A stretch of 64,000 nt of DNA from Phymorhynchus buccinoides (GCA_017654935.2 CM065698.1:46856016-46920015), one strand, 5' to 3'; counted from the stretch's first letter, positions 1 to 12,312 are shown. Notes: a model not told the origin generated them from the letters alone. Made by a program: numbers and translations.

Positions 1-253
1 ATAAGTCAGAGCAATGAGCAAACGCATATATACAATCTCCATGAGCATGTGCATAGCACACGATGCTAACCTGCAGAACTCTCAGGTTATTGCTCCTGTG
101 GATATGAAAAACGTTTAGTAATAACGCGAATGGGTTTCACTTGAGAATTATTCTATAGATACAAACAAGGGAGTTTTGTTTAAAAATAAGAAGAATGTGG
201 GATGTGGATGAGTTGTGTTCACAATAACTGTGGTCATTAATACATAGGATGAA

Positions 254-456
254 GACGGGGTAAAAAGCCCATGGGCGGGTAAGAAGCCCATGCCAATTAT
301 CTCATGAAATGAAGCATATTTCAGTCACATTTTGCCCATGAGAGGAGTGTTAATGTTTAGCATTCATCTCATGGGCAAATTTGACTGAAAGTTTTCTTTA
401 TTTCATGAGATAATTGGCATGGGCTTCTTACCCGCCCATGGGATTTTTACCCCGTC
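254..456. mobile_element. Hairpin MITE
   Basis: The ends GACGGGGTAAAAAGCCCATG and its near-perfect complement at 437-456 are inverted, and the pairing continues inward through CCAATTATCTCATGAAAT for about 60 bp per arm. No coding capacity. A non-autonomous DNA transposon is the simplest reading; the superfamily is not clear. Confidence 0.75.
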
Positions 457-1741
457 TCCCCCTATCCATGTGCGAATGCTTATTTGTATCCAAATGTAAA
501 AGGATTCAATTGTTTTCCCCGTGACGATCCCTCTGACACGATCTTTAATTACTTGAAAGAGATTAATATTTTTCACTTGATGTAAGCTAGGCCTACTGTG
601 ATGTTTTTAATTCTAGACGTGTCATGTTTTTACTTGCTAAGTTTTTGATTTATAAATGTTTTTTTAACCAAAGTATGTTAACAACAAAAATTGTGATTTT
701 GTTTTTACCTTGTGTTTTTATCCCATTTTAATAGCGTGGTAAGATTTAACGTGGTGACGGGGCTATTATTTAAATCTTAATCTTAATCTTAGTTCAATTT
801 TATCTTAAACTGTAGAAGAGACAGCTACAGTAATCTGCTAAAATAGATGTAGAATCTTCCATAACCAATGCAACATATTCTTTCAATGATTGACTATGCA
901 TCTAATGTATGGGACAACTGCTGTGATACCAATTTGAAACTAATCAACCGTGTGTATAAAAAAAAAACTGGTCCAAATGATTTTGCTTAAAATCTAGCTC
1001 ACTGACCTTGGCACTGACCTTAAAGCTGTTTCATGAAAACCATTTGTTGCAACCGATGCAACCATATATATTTCGTTCGGTATCAAATAATGCTGTTGAA
1101 GACATTTTCAAACTACTTGACCTTGACCTTTGACCTTGCTATGCAATGGTCTGGCCGGGTTTCACTGTCACAGTGCTTTCTAGCTTCTTTTTCTTTTCTT
1201 TTTTTTGGGGGGAGGGGGTGGTCCTCTTTTGGAAAGTAATTAGCATCAACCTATGATTATTTTTTTAATAAAACTGAAAGAAACAGTCTTTGAAATTGAG
1301 GGTCATAAACATAAAGGGGGAGGGGGAGGGGGGATGTTTTATGCTTTTGGCACCGGGTGCACTGTATCAGTGCTTTCTAGTTAACCCAACTTTTATCGAG
1401 TTTAACCAGTTTGTTCTGTGTTGTGTAAGTGTAACATATTTCAAGTGTAGAAGTCTATGCCGTTCTTGAATAAATGTTGATTTGTTTGTGTACTGTGTGG
1501 GTGATGGTCATATAGGCAGGCCTAGGTTACCCTATATTTTGAGGATGAACCTGAATTTGTCTCAATGTGGCTGTTGCTTATGCTTTGCTAGGCGAATTGG
1601 TGCCGAAAATAACTTTGGTGAAGGGAGTTAATTACAGAGAGCTACTTTTCCTTACTGCACTATTATCCTATCTCCTTGCCTCACTATTTGTATTTTTAGA
1701 ATGATGTACAATTGGCATCGTGCTGATTAAAAGATGATAAT
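457..1741. other. Intergenic, no gene seen
   Basis: AT-rich sequence with G-runs near 1207-1220 and 1315-1333. Open frames are short and carry no recognisable domain. Two loosely similar blocks containing CAGTGCTTTCTAG occur near 1169 and 1368. Confidence 0.5.
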
Positions 1742-2125
1742 AGTAATACTTACTATTCGAATTCGGGGTTCGAATCCCAGCCTCGCCCGTTCTTTCTAGT
1801 TTGACAGGAAAATTGAACTGAACGTTGAGACCTTCGGATGGGGACTTAAAAGCTATGGTCTGACCCGTGCGCTTTACGTTGGCCTACGTAAAAATCTAAT
1901 GGCTGTTGAAAGTCGGTAAGATCAGGGAGAAATCCCGCTGCCTGGTATGACCAAATTGATAGCTAGGTTTCCCAAGACTGCCTCCACCCTCTCCTCACCT
2001 GTTCTCCCCACAAACAATGGGTAGGCAATGTGTTTGCGGCGACTCACTCTCCAAGGGAGAGCAGCCCGAATTTTACAGAGATAAGTCTCTGTGACTAGAA
2101 TAATTATGCCAAATACCGAATACCG
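1742..2125 (+). mobile_element. tRNA-derived SINE (family 2)
   Basis: A box-B-like GGGTTCGAATCCC lies near 1766. It is followed by a unique body and a 3' tail with ACAGAGATAAGTCTCTGT, a small hairpin, then short ATACCGA-type repeats. The hairpin tail is also found, with a different loop, in the second SINE family of this window (copies near 29.7, 45.4, 50.6 and 56.3 kb). The box A region is poorly preserved. Confidence 0.6.
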
Positions 2126-3871
2126 AATATTCCATCCAACAGTCTCGTATACATGTTTTATCCCTTTCCGATTTTTTTTTATATGAGGCGAACTTACTGA
2201 TGACTGTACATTGTGGTGCTGCTTCTCGTGAAACATTCAGCAGAGTCCACTATCACAGAGCCACATGCACTTGCATCATTCAATCTTCAATATTCGAGTG
2301 TAAAAAAAAGTTCTAATGTGAAATGTGTAATAATAATTATGCGTGTACGCCATAACTGTTTTATAAAATGTAAAGATTTAATTGCACAATCTACACGGAA
2401 AGAACCAAGAAATAGAGCAGGATGGTGTTAATCTGTATCTTTACCGAGAAATCAATGTACAAACCCATGCCACTTAGCTTCGTATTTTCCAAAATGGCGG
2501 ACGATGTAAGCAAACATCCATGCAGAGCATGATTTTTGGTGACTATGTGGAAGAAGAACGCCCGCCCCACACTTCAAGCCTGCATTTGTGCAGAAGGGGG
2601 TGGGGATGTGTGGGGTGTGCTTATACAAGCTATACTTTACAGTAATTGAAAAACAGTGCTTTGTTTTGTTTTATTTGGGAACACATGGAACCTATAAACC
2701 AATGACCATAGACCACCGACCAACAGTGACTCAAGACTAATATGTGAACTTGACTTAAAAACTAATCGAACCCTCCAACCTGTGCTCTCAAACAACTAAG
2801 ACCTTTAAAACTGACTAGGTCACAAACCCTTTTTGATCCCCAGCACATAACAACCCAACAAGCTTAATCAAAACTGGACTATGGAAACCGTGAAAAAACA
2901 AACATCAGGGAGATATCCCGCTGCCTGGTATGACCAAATTGATAGCTAGGTTTCCCAAGACCGCCTCCACCGTCCTCCCCACAAACAAATGGGTAGGCGC
3001 TGTGTTTGCGGCGACGCGCCCTCCGGGGGGGAGCAGCCCGAATTTCACAGAGATAAGTCTCTGTGACTAGATACCAAATACCAAATACGGAATATTCCAC
3101 CCAACATTCTCGTATGCATGTTTTATCCTTTTCCGATTTAAAAAAAATGAGGCGAACTTACTGATGACTGTACATTGTGGTGCTGTTTCTTGTGAGACAT
3201 TTGGCAGTCCGCTAAGACAGAGCCACAAGCACTTGCATCATTTAATCTTTATTCCAGTGTAAAAAATATAAAGTCATGATGTGAAATATGTCCCGATCAC
3301 CATAATATCCGTGTACGCCATAACTGGTTGGGTTTTTATTAATGTAGAGATTTAATTGCACAATCTACACGGAAAAAACCAAGAAATAGAGCAGGATAGT
3401 GTTAATCTATATCTTTACCGAGAAATCGATGTACAAACCCACGCCACTTAGTTTCGCATTTTCGAAAATGGCGGACGATGTAAACAAGCATCCATGCAGA
3501 GCATGATTTGGGCGAGTATGTGGAAGAAGAACGCCCGCCCCACACTTCAAGCCTGCATTTGTGCAGAAAAGGGTGTGTGTGTGTGTGCGTGTGTGCTTAT
3601 ACAAGGTATACTTTACGGTAATTGAAAAACAGTGCTTTGTTTTGTTTTATTTGGGAACACATGGAACCTATAAACCAATGACCATAGACCACCGACCAAC
3701 AGTGACTCAAGACTAATATGTGAACTTGATTTAAAAACTAATCGAACCCTCCAACCTGTGTTTGCAAACAACTAAGACCTTTAAAACTGACCAGGTCACA
3801 AACCCTTTTTGATCCCCAGCACATAACAACCCAACAAGCTTATTAAAAACTGGACTATGGAAACCGTGAAA
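1920..3871. repeat. 974-bp direct tandem duplication
   Basis: Copy 1 (about 1920-2899) and copy 2 (about 2905-3871) align over their whole length with a constant offset of about 974 bp. They differ by scattered substitutions and by a GT-rich expansion in copy 2 near 3571-3594. The duplication starts inside the SINE at 1742-2125, so copy 2 has the SINE tail but not its tRNA-like head. Neither copy has a supported coding frame. Confidence 0.85.
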
Positions 3872-4330
3872 AACCAAAACAACAAATTATCACAACAGGC
3901 TCAAACCAGGCCTCTAAAACATAGACTGAGCTAGCCGCGAAACTCACCGGACTCAAAGAATCATCCATCTTCCAAAAAGCTCAGCAAATTCAGGTTTCCT
4001 CAGTAAACTACTATACTGAAGACCCAAAACCTAAAAAAACGTAGTTTGCCAAAGTACCCAACAGATCACTCGTTCCCCCCCAACCTTATGATAGAAAGCT
4101 TTAGCTAAGGTGAAAACTTATGAAACCTATAAACCAAGAACAGAAAACCGTGCGAGTCAAACCAGATTTACAACAACTCAAAACTATTAAAACCATTATT
4201 AAAAAACGCACTGGATTAGAACTTCCCGTTTCCAAGAAAAACGCCATTTATGGAAGAACTCAATACAACTTCAGGACACACTCCTACAGTGAAACATAAT
4301 AATTACACACAGTGACACAGTGACAAACTT
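3872..4330. other. Intergenic, no gene seen
   Basis: A-rich sequence with loosely repeated CAAACCA and AACTCAAA words. No domain or RNA gene is recognisable. Confidence 0.45.
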
Positions 4331-4539
4331 CACATTCCATGTCCAAATCAACCTCTAGGTCCACCAAGCACCTGCACCTCTTGGCACATAGATCCACCCA
4401 TGGGGTGTCAGACACCTGGGTGAGGGGTGTCTGGGATCTGAGTGGCAAGTTATCCCCACGTGCCGGGGATCAAGCAGGTACTCCGTTCAGAATACCAAAG
4501 ACGGTTCCTGGTACACACGTGCCGGCATATCACATGCCG

Positions 4540-5160
4540 GAAAACTGTCAGGTGCTCCAAACTGGACAAACCGGAGTGGAAACAGGAACTTGCGGACACT
4601 GCCCGTGCCGCAGAGCGTCGAACTGGCCAAGTTCAGCAAGAAGTCGCGTAGTGCACCCACTGTATGCACCGGCGCCGGGGCTGATGCTGCCATGCTTGCT
4701 GTACCCACAAGCATGCAACCAGATGGTCCAAGATAGATTGCCCCCTACCATGAACTGCTGAAACTGACAGATGAGTCACGTGTCTGATAACTGGCAGATA
4801 CCTCAAAACTGAGGTGCCTGATAACTTGCAGACACCTCGAAACCGAGGTGCTTGATACTGGCAGATGAAACACATCCGATAACCTGCCGACACTATACCC
4901 ATGCCTCAGGATGTCAGGCCTCAAGTCCCCGCCACAGTTGCTAATTCTGGCCCCTGTCCCCGGATGGGAACTGACTGCCCAATAACTACAGGTGCCCCCA
5001 CATGGAGACACCCAATAATTGGCAAGTGTCTCACAAGGACACCCCCAGAAACCTGCTGACACTACTTGTGCTGCAGAAGTGACCGACGAACTGGCCAAGT
5101 TCGTCAAGAAACAGCCTGGTGCATCCACCAACTGTCCCGAGAACTAAACTGGACAAGCTA
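4540..5160. repeat. Degenerate internal repeats, possible decayed coding sequence
   Basis: Two blocks about 450 bp apart (near 4590-4645 and 5050-5110) share GAACTGGCCAAGTTC and can be read on + as similar peptides (VELAKFSKK and DELAKFVKK). Between them, short units of the type GATAACTTGCAGACACCTC recur. Both frames stop early. It looks like an eroded coding repeat of unknown origin, possibly from a retroelement; no family is recognised. Confidence 0.35.
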
Positions 5161-5387
5161 CCTCCCATCAGGAAACCAACATCAACTTAGAGCAATGTGA
5201 CTGACTGCAGGCAGACCCCCAGAGCCCCCAACCTGCAAAATGCCACTTTCCATGCCTTCTGTTTGTCCAGGAGTAGAGCTAGTAATCTCATTGCTCTGGG
5301 GATGGTTGCCTTCCATCTTTTCCCTCTCCCTAAGCACTTCACATGTTCCTTTTTCACCATCAGCCTCTGCAGAAGAGTGCGCCTGTC

Positions 5388-5612
5388 CTACGCGAGGCTG
5401 TGCTTCTTATGAGCTCCTTCTTCAATAAGGCCATGCACTTCCTCAGCAACTCTCGCAGGAATGACCGCTTTCACCATGCTGAGGGTCAGCTCCCCTGCAC
5501 GCTGCCTCATCTGGACCAACCTTGCAGCTCTCTTTGGGCTGATGCCTGGTAACAGGTCCATCAGCTCGCCTTCAGAAGCAGTGCTCAGGTTTAACCCCGA
5601 CATTCCAGCCAT
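5388..5612 (-). CDS. Small ORF with a helix-hairpin-helix-like motif
   Basis: A 74-residue frame starts at an ATG in an excellent Kozak context (gccaccATGG). Residues about 7-32 read LNLSTASEGELMDLLPGIS followed by PKRAARLVQ, the pattern of a ComEA-type helix-hairpin-helix (an 'LN..TAS..EL..LPGI....A' run). Such motifs bind DNA non-specifically. The frame then stops without a further domain, and the neighbourhood is repeat-like, so this may be the opening of a decayed transposon ORF or a first exon. The function is not known. Confidence 0.35.
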   Translation of the reverse strand: MAGMSGLNLSTASEGELMDLLPGISPKRAARLVQMRQRAGELTLSMVKAVIPARVAEEVHGLIEEGAHKKHSLA

Positions 5613-5667
5613 GGTGGCTTGTTGGTCAACATTTGGGTGTCACCCTATGAATGACCCTGGGTCGTAA

Positions 5668-7040
5668 CTGCAAATTGCGATTTTTGTGCCCAATTTACAG
5701 ACCCGTCATGTGTGAGGCAAATGGCACAGTGAACAAGTGTGGGTTTGCTATAAAACAAACAGATAAAATTCAGAAATTTTATTATATTGAATAATTTCCC
5801 AACACAATTTTGTTATCAGCTGTCTGACTAATTTTGAGTTCACAATTTTGACAAAATTTGGTAACAGGCTTCTAGACTAATTTTTCTTTTCTGACACAGA
5901 ATACCTGAATTTCCTCCTCCCCCCTAAAAAATGTTGGAAAGAAAATTATTTCAGAAAAAGACGGTCAAGACTAACAAAATTGGTTAGCGAATAACTGGCT
6001 CCAGGGTACCAAATTACTTCTGACACCAAAGGAAGTGTTCCCTTGCCTTTACAATTATACTACTGAATAGCCAGCTCAGGAATGTCAGGATAGCAGGCTT
6101 TCCATTACTTACAACAAGCTTCACAACACACTCTAACACCCACGCTTGTAACGCAAGCACCCCTCGCGCAGACACACGTGCCATTCATACAGTTGACTCA
6201 CCCAGTCTTGCCGACGCGGTGGTTGGTCACGTCACTGCCAGTTGGTGGTCATTGTTGGTGATAGGTGTTCCCAATTGGAGGAAGCCAGGGAATGGTCCGT
6301 CTCCAGAGACAGCTTTCGTCGGTCTGCGCATTGCTCTGGCCTCTCAAAAGGTCGGCAATAGCAGTGAGCTCTGCTAATTACCGTGCGTCCGGTTGCAGAC
6401 AGCATGCACATACAACGCAGGGGAAATCACCCCCGCAACATTCACTACATTGGTGTCGTTTGGCTCCCCCTCTCTTTACCTGTCTCTCTGTCTCTGTACG
6501 ATCATGGAATCTAACAGGAAGCGACAGGTTGCCACTGATTTTCAGCTGTAGTAAAACTATTTTCAAGTCAAAATGCCAGTTAGTGGACTTCCAGCTACTG
6601 TAGAACTGACCCTGAATGCTCTGAAAATGTGAATTCCTGGAAATTAGCGGGGGAGAGGAGTGATGATACCGTCTTCATCTTATGACCAAAGCCAGATAGC
6701 AAAAGTACAATGACAATGGGGGACCCTGTCCTGAACACAACAACTGGTGCATTATTTCAGGAGAAAAGCACGCAGCCAGATTCAGATAGACAATGCGGCA
6801 TAGGGGGCTGCAGCCCCCACCCTTTTTCCTAAAAAACAACAACAAAATGTCGCCGAGCGGCAGGCACCACCAGTTGTAGGTACTTAATGGTTCAAAACAT
6901 GTTTCAATAGGGGTATGAACAGTAATGACATTAGTCCTTTATTTCATGAGATTGCACTATATTGCTTCTTGGATTTAAAACATTTCCGTGGGCGCATGCC
7001 CCTGGACCCCTCCTAGGGGTCTTGGTGCTTTGCACCTTCA
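5668..7040. other. Intergenic with degenerate transposon-like stretches
   Basis: No supported gene. Near 6790-6835 and 6990-7070 there are C/G-rich words (GGGGGCTGCAGCCCCC, CCCCTGGACCCCTCCTAGGG) of the kind often seen at the edges of hAT-like DNA transposons. No complete element could be delimited. Confidence 0.4.
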
Positions 7041-7044
7041 ATGA

Positions 7045-8036
7045 ATTAGCCCCCACCCCTTAAAAACTTAGGCCCGGCGCTGAATGGAATGAGGAAGTAA
7101 GCGCACTAGAGGAAAATGTTGTGCTTCATAAAAACGAATCATTTGCTTCAAATTCAGTGTGTAAAGGATCTACACTGGCTACACAACAATAATATTTTGC
7201 TTGACACCCACAACTCAAACACATGTCGATCTAACTGTCACAAAACCTGAAGCAAATTATACTTAGTTGATGGTCTACAGTCACTAACTTTGTCTGACCC
7301 TGGTGTCAACCTGGATCTTCCAACTCCTGATCTTGAAGTCGATTGTGCCACAGCTCCCACCAGCGATCGGTCAGTCAACCGCTTCAACCTTTGTGTGGTC
7401 AAAGACTATGTCAGTATGTGTCTACCCCAACTGATCAGGCGGTTCAGTGACGTTTTGGTGACAAGAGCATGAATAGCGCTTTTAGGAATGTCATACTACA
7501 CAAGTCAGACGAAATGCAATTGTTGATGATTGAATCTGATGATATTGCGTTTGAATGTGCCTGCGGATCCAGTGATAATGATGTATGTTTTTGTACGTGA
7601 ACTTTGTAACTTTGTAGCATCATCCATTGGCCAACATCAACAGAGGAAAGCGGCTCAAGACAACGGAGTGCACATACACTTAGTCACGTGCATTAAGGAC
7701 ACTTCATGGTTGACTGACCGATCGCTGGTGGGATCTATGCCACAATCGACTTCAAGATCAGGAGTTGGAAGATCCAGGTTGACACCAGGGGCAGACAAAG
7801 TTAGTGACTGTAGACCATCAACTAAGTATAATTTGTTTCAGGTTTTGTGACAGTGAGATCGACATGTGTTTGAGTTGTGGATGTCAAGCAAAATATTATT
7901 GTTGTGTAGCCAGTGTAGATCCATTACACACTGAATTCGAAGCAAATGATTCGTGTTTATCAAGCACAACATTTTCCTCTCGTGCACTTATTTCCTCATT
8001 ACATTCAGGGCCGGACCTAAGTTTTATCAGGGGTAG
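7045..8036. mobile_element. Foldback element with about 340-bp inverted arms
   Basis: The left arm (about 7045-7379) and right arm (about 7707-8036) are reverse complements with scattered mismatches, around a unique centre of about 325 bp. Shared words include GTCGATCT and ACAACAATAATATTTTGCTT. Both outer ends carry a CAGGGCCGG-like word facing outward. No transposase is encoded, so this is a non-autonomous foldback or MITE-like element, or a palindromic pair of transposon ends. Confidence 0.7.
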
Positions 8037-8872
8037 CGATGCCTCTACAACATGGTACAGAAACATTGCTAGAAATACTGTGTTGTTTGTTGAGCCGTGG
8101 AAACTTGGAAAGATTGCCATGGATTCCATGGTTCCAAGTTGATTAATTAATTTAATCATGTTGTCATTGTACATTATATGCAACAAGCTTAAAGCATTAA
8201 ACTACATTCATTCTGCCTCTGTATGTGTGTGTGCATGCGTGCAATTGTGTGTGCATGTGCGTGTGTGCGTTTTTGTGTGTGTGATGTGTGTGGGCATGTG
8301 CACGCAAGTGTGGGCGTGTCTCTTCGTTCTACTCATGTTTTGTTTAGCGATTTGCTACCTTGCTATTTTATAAACATTTTCTGATGCTGGTCTTGTGATT
8401 TTTAATGAGTACATTGTCGATACTGCTTCTTGTTGTGCGTTAGTTGATATCCATTCATTACTGACTTCCTTCTTTTTTTGTCTAGTCACACATGAGCAAT
8501 GTTTGAGCAACCCGAATCGACTTCCCTTACGTGATGGTAGGAAGAAATTAAATTATCTGTTTTTGCAAGATTGTAGTGGAACACAAAATATCTGCTAAGA
8601 TCTTGCTACGTCAGGTAAAGACAGAAAATCTCTTATCAAGGATCGGAACACTCACTTTGCTCTGGACCCTCGGCAGGAAACCTCAGTATCTATTTGGTGC
8701 ATACCAGGCAGCGGGATTTGTCCCTGCTGTTGTTTTAAAATAGCTCATGTTGATTTAAGCAGCGATGTAAGCTATGTTCATGTGCGTTATCAGCTAGTTT
8801 GATTTTCATCAAACGGCAAGGATTCTAATTTCTTACACAAAGACAACAGAGACAGTGTCGGGAAAAGTCACG
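8037..8872. other. Upstream region of the GPCR gene
   Basis: Contains a (TG)-rich tract near 8220-8315. Near 8702-8722 is the word ATACCAGGCAGCGGGATTT, the complement of part of the family-2 SINE at 1742-2125. No TATA box or upstream exon could be assigned with confidence. Confidence 0.4.
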
Positions 8873-9973
8873 ATGTCAATGAACATGGCACCATTGGTAG
8901 GATTAGGGGAACACATAACTGTTCCTGAGGGCTGTGCCCTGTTTCCTTTCTCAAAATACGACCCGTCAAAAAACCCACAGGACGCCGTGTCTTTTAAAAC
9001 CTTTAAAAAGGTAACCGATACTGTGTATGGTCGTCTGCTACCTTGTTTCTTCCTTATCGGTGTGCCATTTAACATCATCAACATGATCGTTTTTTACCGG
9101 CACGGCGTCAAGCAAAGGATCAACTTATGTCTCTTCGTTCTAGCTGTGGACGATGTGATTGTACTTGCCAGTATGTTTGAGCTGAGGTTAGACTTGCTGT
9201 TCTCTCTGCTCGATGATGATCATATACAATTGAGCATTCTTGAAGCCAACATGGACATCATGATTCATTCGTTAATGGCATTTTATCACATCTCCAGATT
9301 CATGTCTTTGCTGGTTGCCATGGAGCGGTGTATGTGTGTGGTCAGCCCTCTCAAAGCTCGGACTGTCATTAACATCAGAACTACAGCTTTAATTATAGGT
9401 GCAGGGCACGTCATCATCTTTGCTTGTCATTTTGTCTACACCTTGAAATTGGACGTGGTTTGCTTTTATGATCCTTTTCGCAATAGGAAGTGGAAAGAGG
9501 TACAGCCTTCTGAGTTTTACAAAAACAACGAGAATTTCGTAGATACATACGAAAGTTTCCTGATTGGAGGAATTATGGCAGGTGGTTTCGGTTTTGCTGT
9601 GATCTTGGCAACCGTTGTAATTTTGATCAAGTTACGTCAAATGAGAAAATGGAGAGAATGTTCATCTAATGCTTCCGTGCATATATCCAGCCAAGACCTG
9701 GGTCTGACTTTTATGATGATCGCCAATAATATTCTTTTTGTGATATGTACACTTCCTAATGTTATCTACTATACTGAGGAACTAATTATTCCTGAGTTCA
9801 GTGCTTTTTACAGCAAATACAGAAACACCAATGGCATATTACTAGTGATCACCGACCTTTCTGTGGCAATCAATTCAACTGCTACGTTCGTTTTCTATTA
9901 CGTCTTTGGAACCAAGTTTCGTAAAAGTGTACAACAGATGTTCTGCAGGAACCGATTTTTGAAAGCGGTTTAA
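8873..9973 (+). CDS. Rhodopsin-class G-protein-coupled receptor, single exon
   Basis: This 366-residue intronless frame encodes a seven-helix plasma-membrane receptor. Predicted membrane segments are at about 51-75, 83-107, 130-156, 169-191, 230-254, 277-301 and 320-344. Class A landmarks are N67 in helix 1, LAVDD ending at D94 in helix 2, ERC (151-153) in place of DRY after helix 3, CTLP with P295 in helix 6, and N334 in helix 7 where NPxxY is replaced by NSTATFVFYY. The open frame extends upstream without an ATG; 8873 is the first ATG and has A at -3, with another well-placed ATG at 8885. The C-terminal tail is short. The ligand is unknown. Lineage-expanded peptide- or chemosensory-type receptors of molluscs often look like this; that assignment is inference. 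No introns or frameshifts are seen. Confidence 0.85.
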   Translation: MSMNMAPLVGLGEHITVPEGCALFPFSKYDPSKNPQDAVSFKTFKKVTDTVYGRLLPCFFLIGVPFNIINMIVFYRHGVKQRINLCLFVLAVDDVIVLASMFELRLDLLFSLLDDDHIQLSILEANMDIMIHSLMAFYHISRFMSLLVAMERCMCVVSPLKARTVINIRTTALIIGAGHVIIFACHFVYTLKLDVVCFYDPFRNRKWKEVQPSEFYKNNENFVDTYESFLIGGIMAGGFGFAVILATVVILIKLRQMRKWRECSSNASVHISSQDLGLTFMMIANNILFVICTLPNVIYYTEELIIPEFSAFYSKYRNTNGILLVITDLSVAINSTATFVFYYVFGTKFRKSVQQMFCRNRFLKAV

Positions 9974-10980
9974 TTAAACACTCTGTCCTGGGTGAAGTCA
10001 ATGGTAAATCCAAATATCATAGTTTGTCTTGCAAGTCGGAAACGTAAATGGATTGTATGTAGTTCATGGCAGCTTAGTTCAATTATAAAAAGACATAGGC
10101 TTGTGCATAGCACACTTTTATTAAATTACCACTTTTGTTGACACCTTGGAAACCATGTTTGTGGTTCCAACCGTTTGTCGACTTTTGCCAGGGGCAAGGT
10201 TCCACATTTATTGACCCATTCAAACCACTTTTGTTGACCATGATTTAATAGATGATAAGCACACGGATGGAAAAGTAGATGTGTGATGGATGGACGGATA
10301 GGTAAGTGAGGAAGCTGCTGGATGGATGGATTAGTACATGGGTGGATGAATGGATAAATATATATAGATGGTTGGCTGGTTGTGACCTTGCGTGTGTGTG
10401 CGTGTATGTGTGTGTGTTGTGTGTGTGTGTGTGTGTGTGTGTCAGTGTGCGCATGTCAGTGCGTGCATGGTAGTGGCCAATGGTCGGACTTATGGCGATT
10501 ATTTTGCCATTAGGGTAGTGGAGAGGACTCCTCCCACCCACCCCCTCTCTCGCTCTTTATCCCCAACTAAGGAATATAGAGAGGAATTAAGCCCCCACTC
10601 GAGCGTGATGACAGCTGGTGGGCAAAGAGCCCACTAATAGCTCATTTGACAGGACGTGGACACTACCAGACATGCTTAATTGTCTTTGCAGGCATGCACA
10701 CCCTATTGTTTTGCATGTAATTTGGGCCATTGCTCGGAAGAATCTAGACAACTTTAAAATGAAAAAAAGAAAAAGTACACAACAAAGAACTGGGACAGTT
10801 AAAAAATGTGATTCTCCTGTCAATTGCAATTGTTCAGTGTGTCACGTCAGAAAAGACGGCAAAAAACAGGCCTACTAAAACACAATAGCATAACGCTCTG
10901 GAAAAGATAAGCTTATAAGCTCAAACCAAAGGCGTGTTGAAGGTTAATACGCTAAAAAAAAACCCACAAGAGGCAACGCC
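9974..10980. other. Intergenic, with GT microsatellite
   Basis: No gene seen. GGATGGAT-type short repeats lie at about 10262-10360 and a GT-rich tract at about 10390-10442. Confidence 0.5.
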
Positions 10981-10984
10981 GTCA

Positions 10985-11905
10985 AACCTCATCGCTAGCA
11001 GTACAGACAGACGGGCAGGCAGACAGGACAGACAGGACTGACTGACCCATCAAGATACACACACGATTACTCAAACTGCTTCATCAGTTTCAAAATACAC
11101 ATGCAGTAGGTTATGTAATGTGAATGACTGGACTGGATGACTCATCAAAACATACACACACGATTACTCAATGCTTTCCATCATTTCTCAAATACACATG
11201 CGGTAGGTCTATGTAATGGTGACTGACTGGACTGACTGACCCATCAAGATACACTAACTATTACTCAACTGCTTCACTCATTCTCAAAACACATCTACAG
11301 TAGGTCTAGTAATGGTGACTGAATGACTGACTGACCCATCAAGATACACTAACTATTACTCAAACGCTTTCAATCATTTCTCAAATACACAATACGTAGG
11401 TCTATGTAATGGTGAATGATCTGACTGACGGACCCATCAAGATACAATACTATACTCAAACGGCTTTCCATCATTCTCAAATACACAGACAGTAGTGTCT
11501 ATGTAATGGTGACTGACTGACTGACTGACCCATCAAGATACACTAACTATACTCAACTGCTTTCCATCATTTCGTCAAATACACATGCAGTAGGTCTATG
11601 TAATGGTGACTGACCTGACTGACTGACCCATCAAGATTCACACACGATTACTCAACTGCTTTCCATCATTCTCAAATTACACATGCAGTAGGTCTATGTA
11701 ATGGGACTGACTGACGGACTGACCCATCAAGATATCACACACGATTACTCAACTGCTTTCAATCATTTCTACAAAATCACCTACAGTAGGTCCTATGGAA
11801 TTGATCTGACTGACTGACGACCCATCAAGATACACACCCGAATTATCAACTGCTTTCCATCAATTCTCAAATACACATACAGTAGGTCTATGTAATGTGG
11901 TGACA
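10985..11905. repeat. Tandem repeat, unit about 105-110 bp, indel-rich
   Basis: About eight units each contain GACCCATCAAGATACAC, a TTACTCAACTGCTTTCCATC-like word and AGTAGGTCTATGTAATGG. Unit-to-unit differences are mostly single-base insertions and deletions rather than substitutions. This pattern suggests poorly polished long-read sequence rather than evolved divergence. Confidence 0.85.
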
Positions 11906-12312
11906 ATAGGAATTGTTCGGACATAATTAAGGAGTAATTTCAAGGTGTGTGGGGAGGTGATCTTGCCCTAATTCAATCGGTCAACGCGGTAAGTCACTAC
12001 AATCAGCTTTTTCTTTGTAGGAGCTATCGACTCGTGTGTTTGAGCAGACATACGGCACTTAGAACACCGTGGTCATTCTAAACAAAAAAATGTCATTTAT
12101 ATTTTTGTTACATTTTGCAATTTTTATCAGTTTTGGCCACTGGCCACCCTAATGTTTCAACAAGATTTTGAAAGCGCTGATGGCATCCTTCTTTTTGGTT
12201 TCAAGCTTCGACGCCATGTGCATGTTTGCTATGGCATTTGACCGAGTATGAGCGTAAAAAACTATAGTGTTCAAGAAGTGCTATCCCCTATTTTTTTTTC
12301 TCCGAAATCGGC
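11904..12312 (+). repeat. Interspersed repeat, copy A
   Basis: Aligns over about 400 bp with 62245-62640 in the same orientation. Shared blocks include CAATAGGAATTGTTC, TAATTCAATCGGTCAA, ACTTAGAACAC and GAAGTGCT followed by CCCCTATTTTTTTT. Non-coding. Element class unknown. Confidence 0.7.

Noticed and set aside
8855..8872. Six extra N-terminal residues of the GPCR
   Set aside because: The frame there opens with GTG, which is not an expected start in an animal nuclear gene; the first ATG is at 8873.
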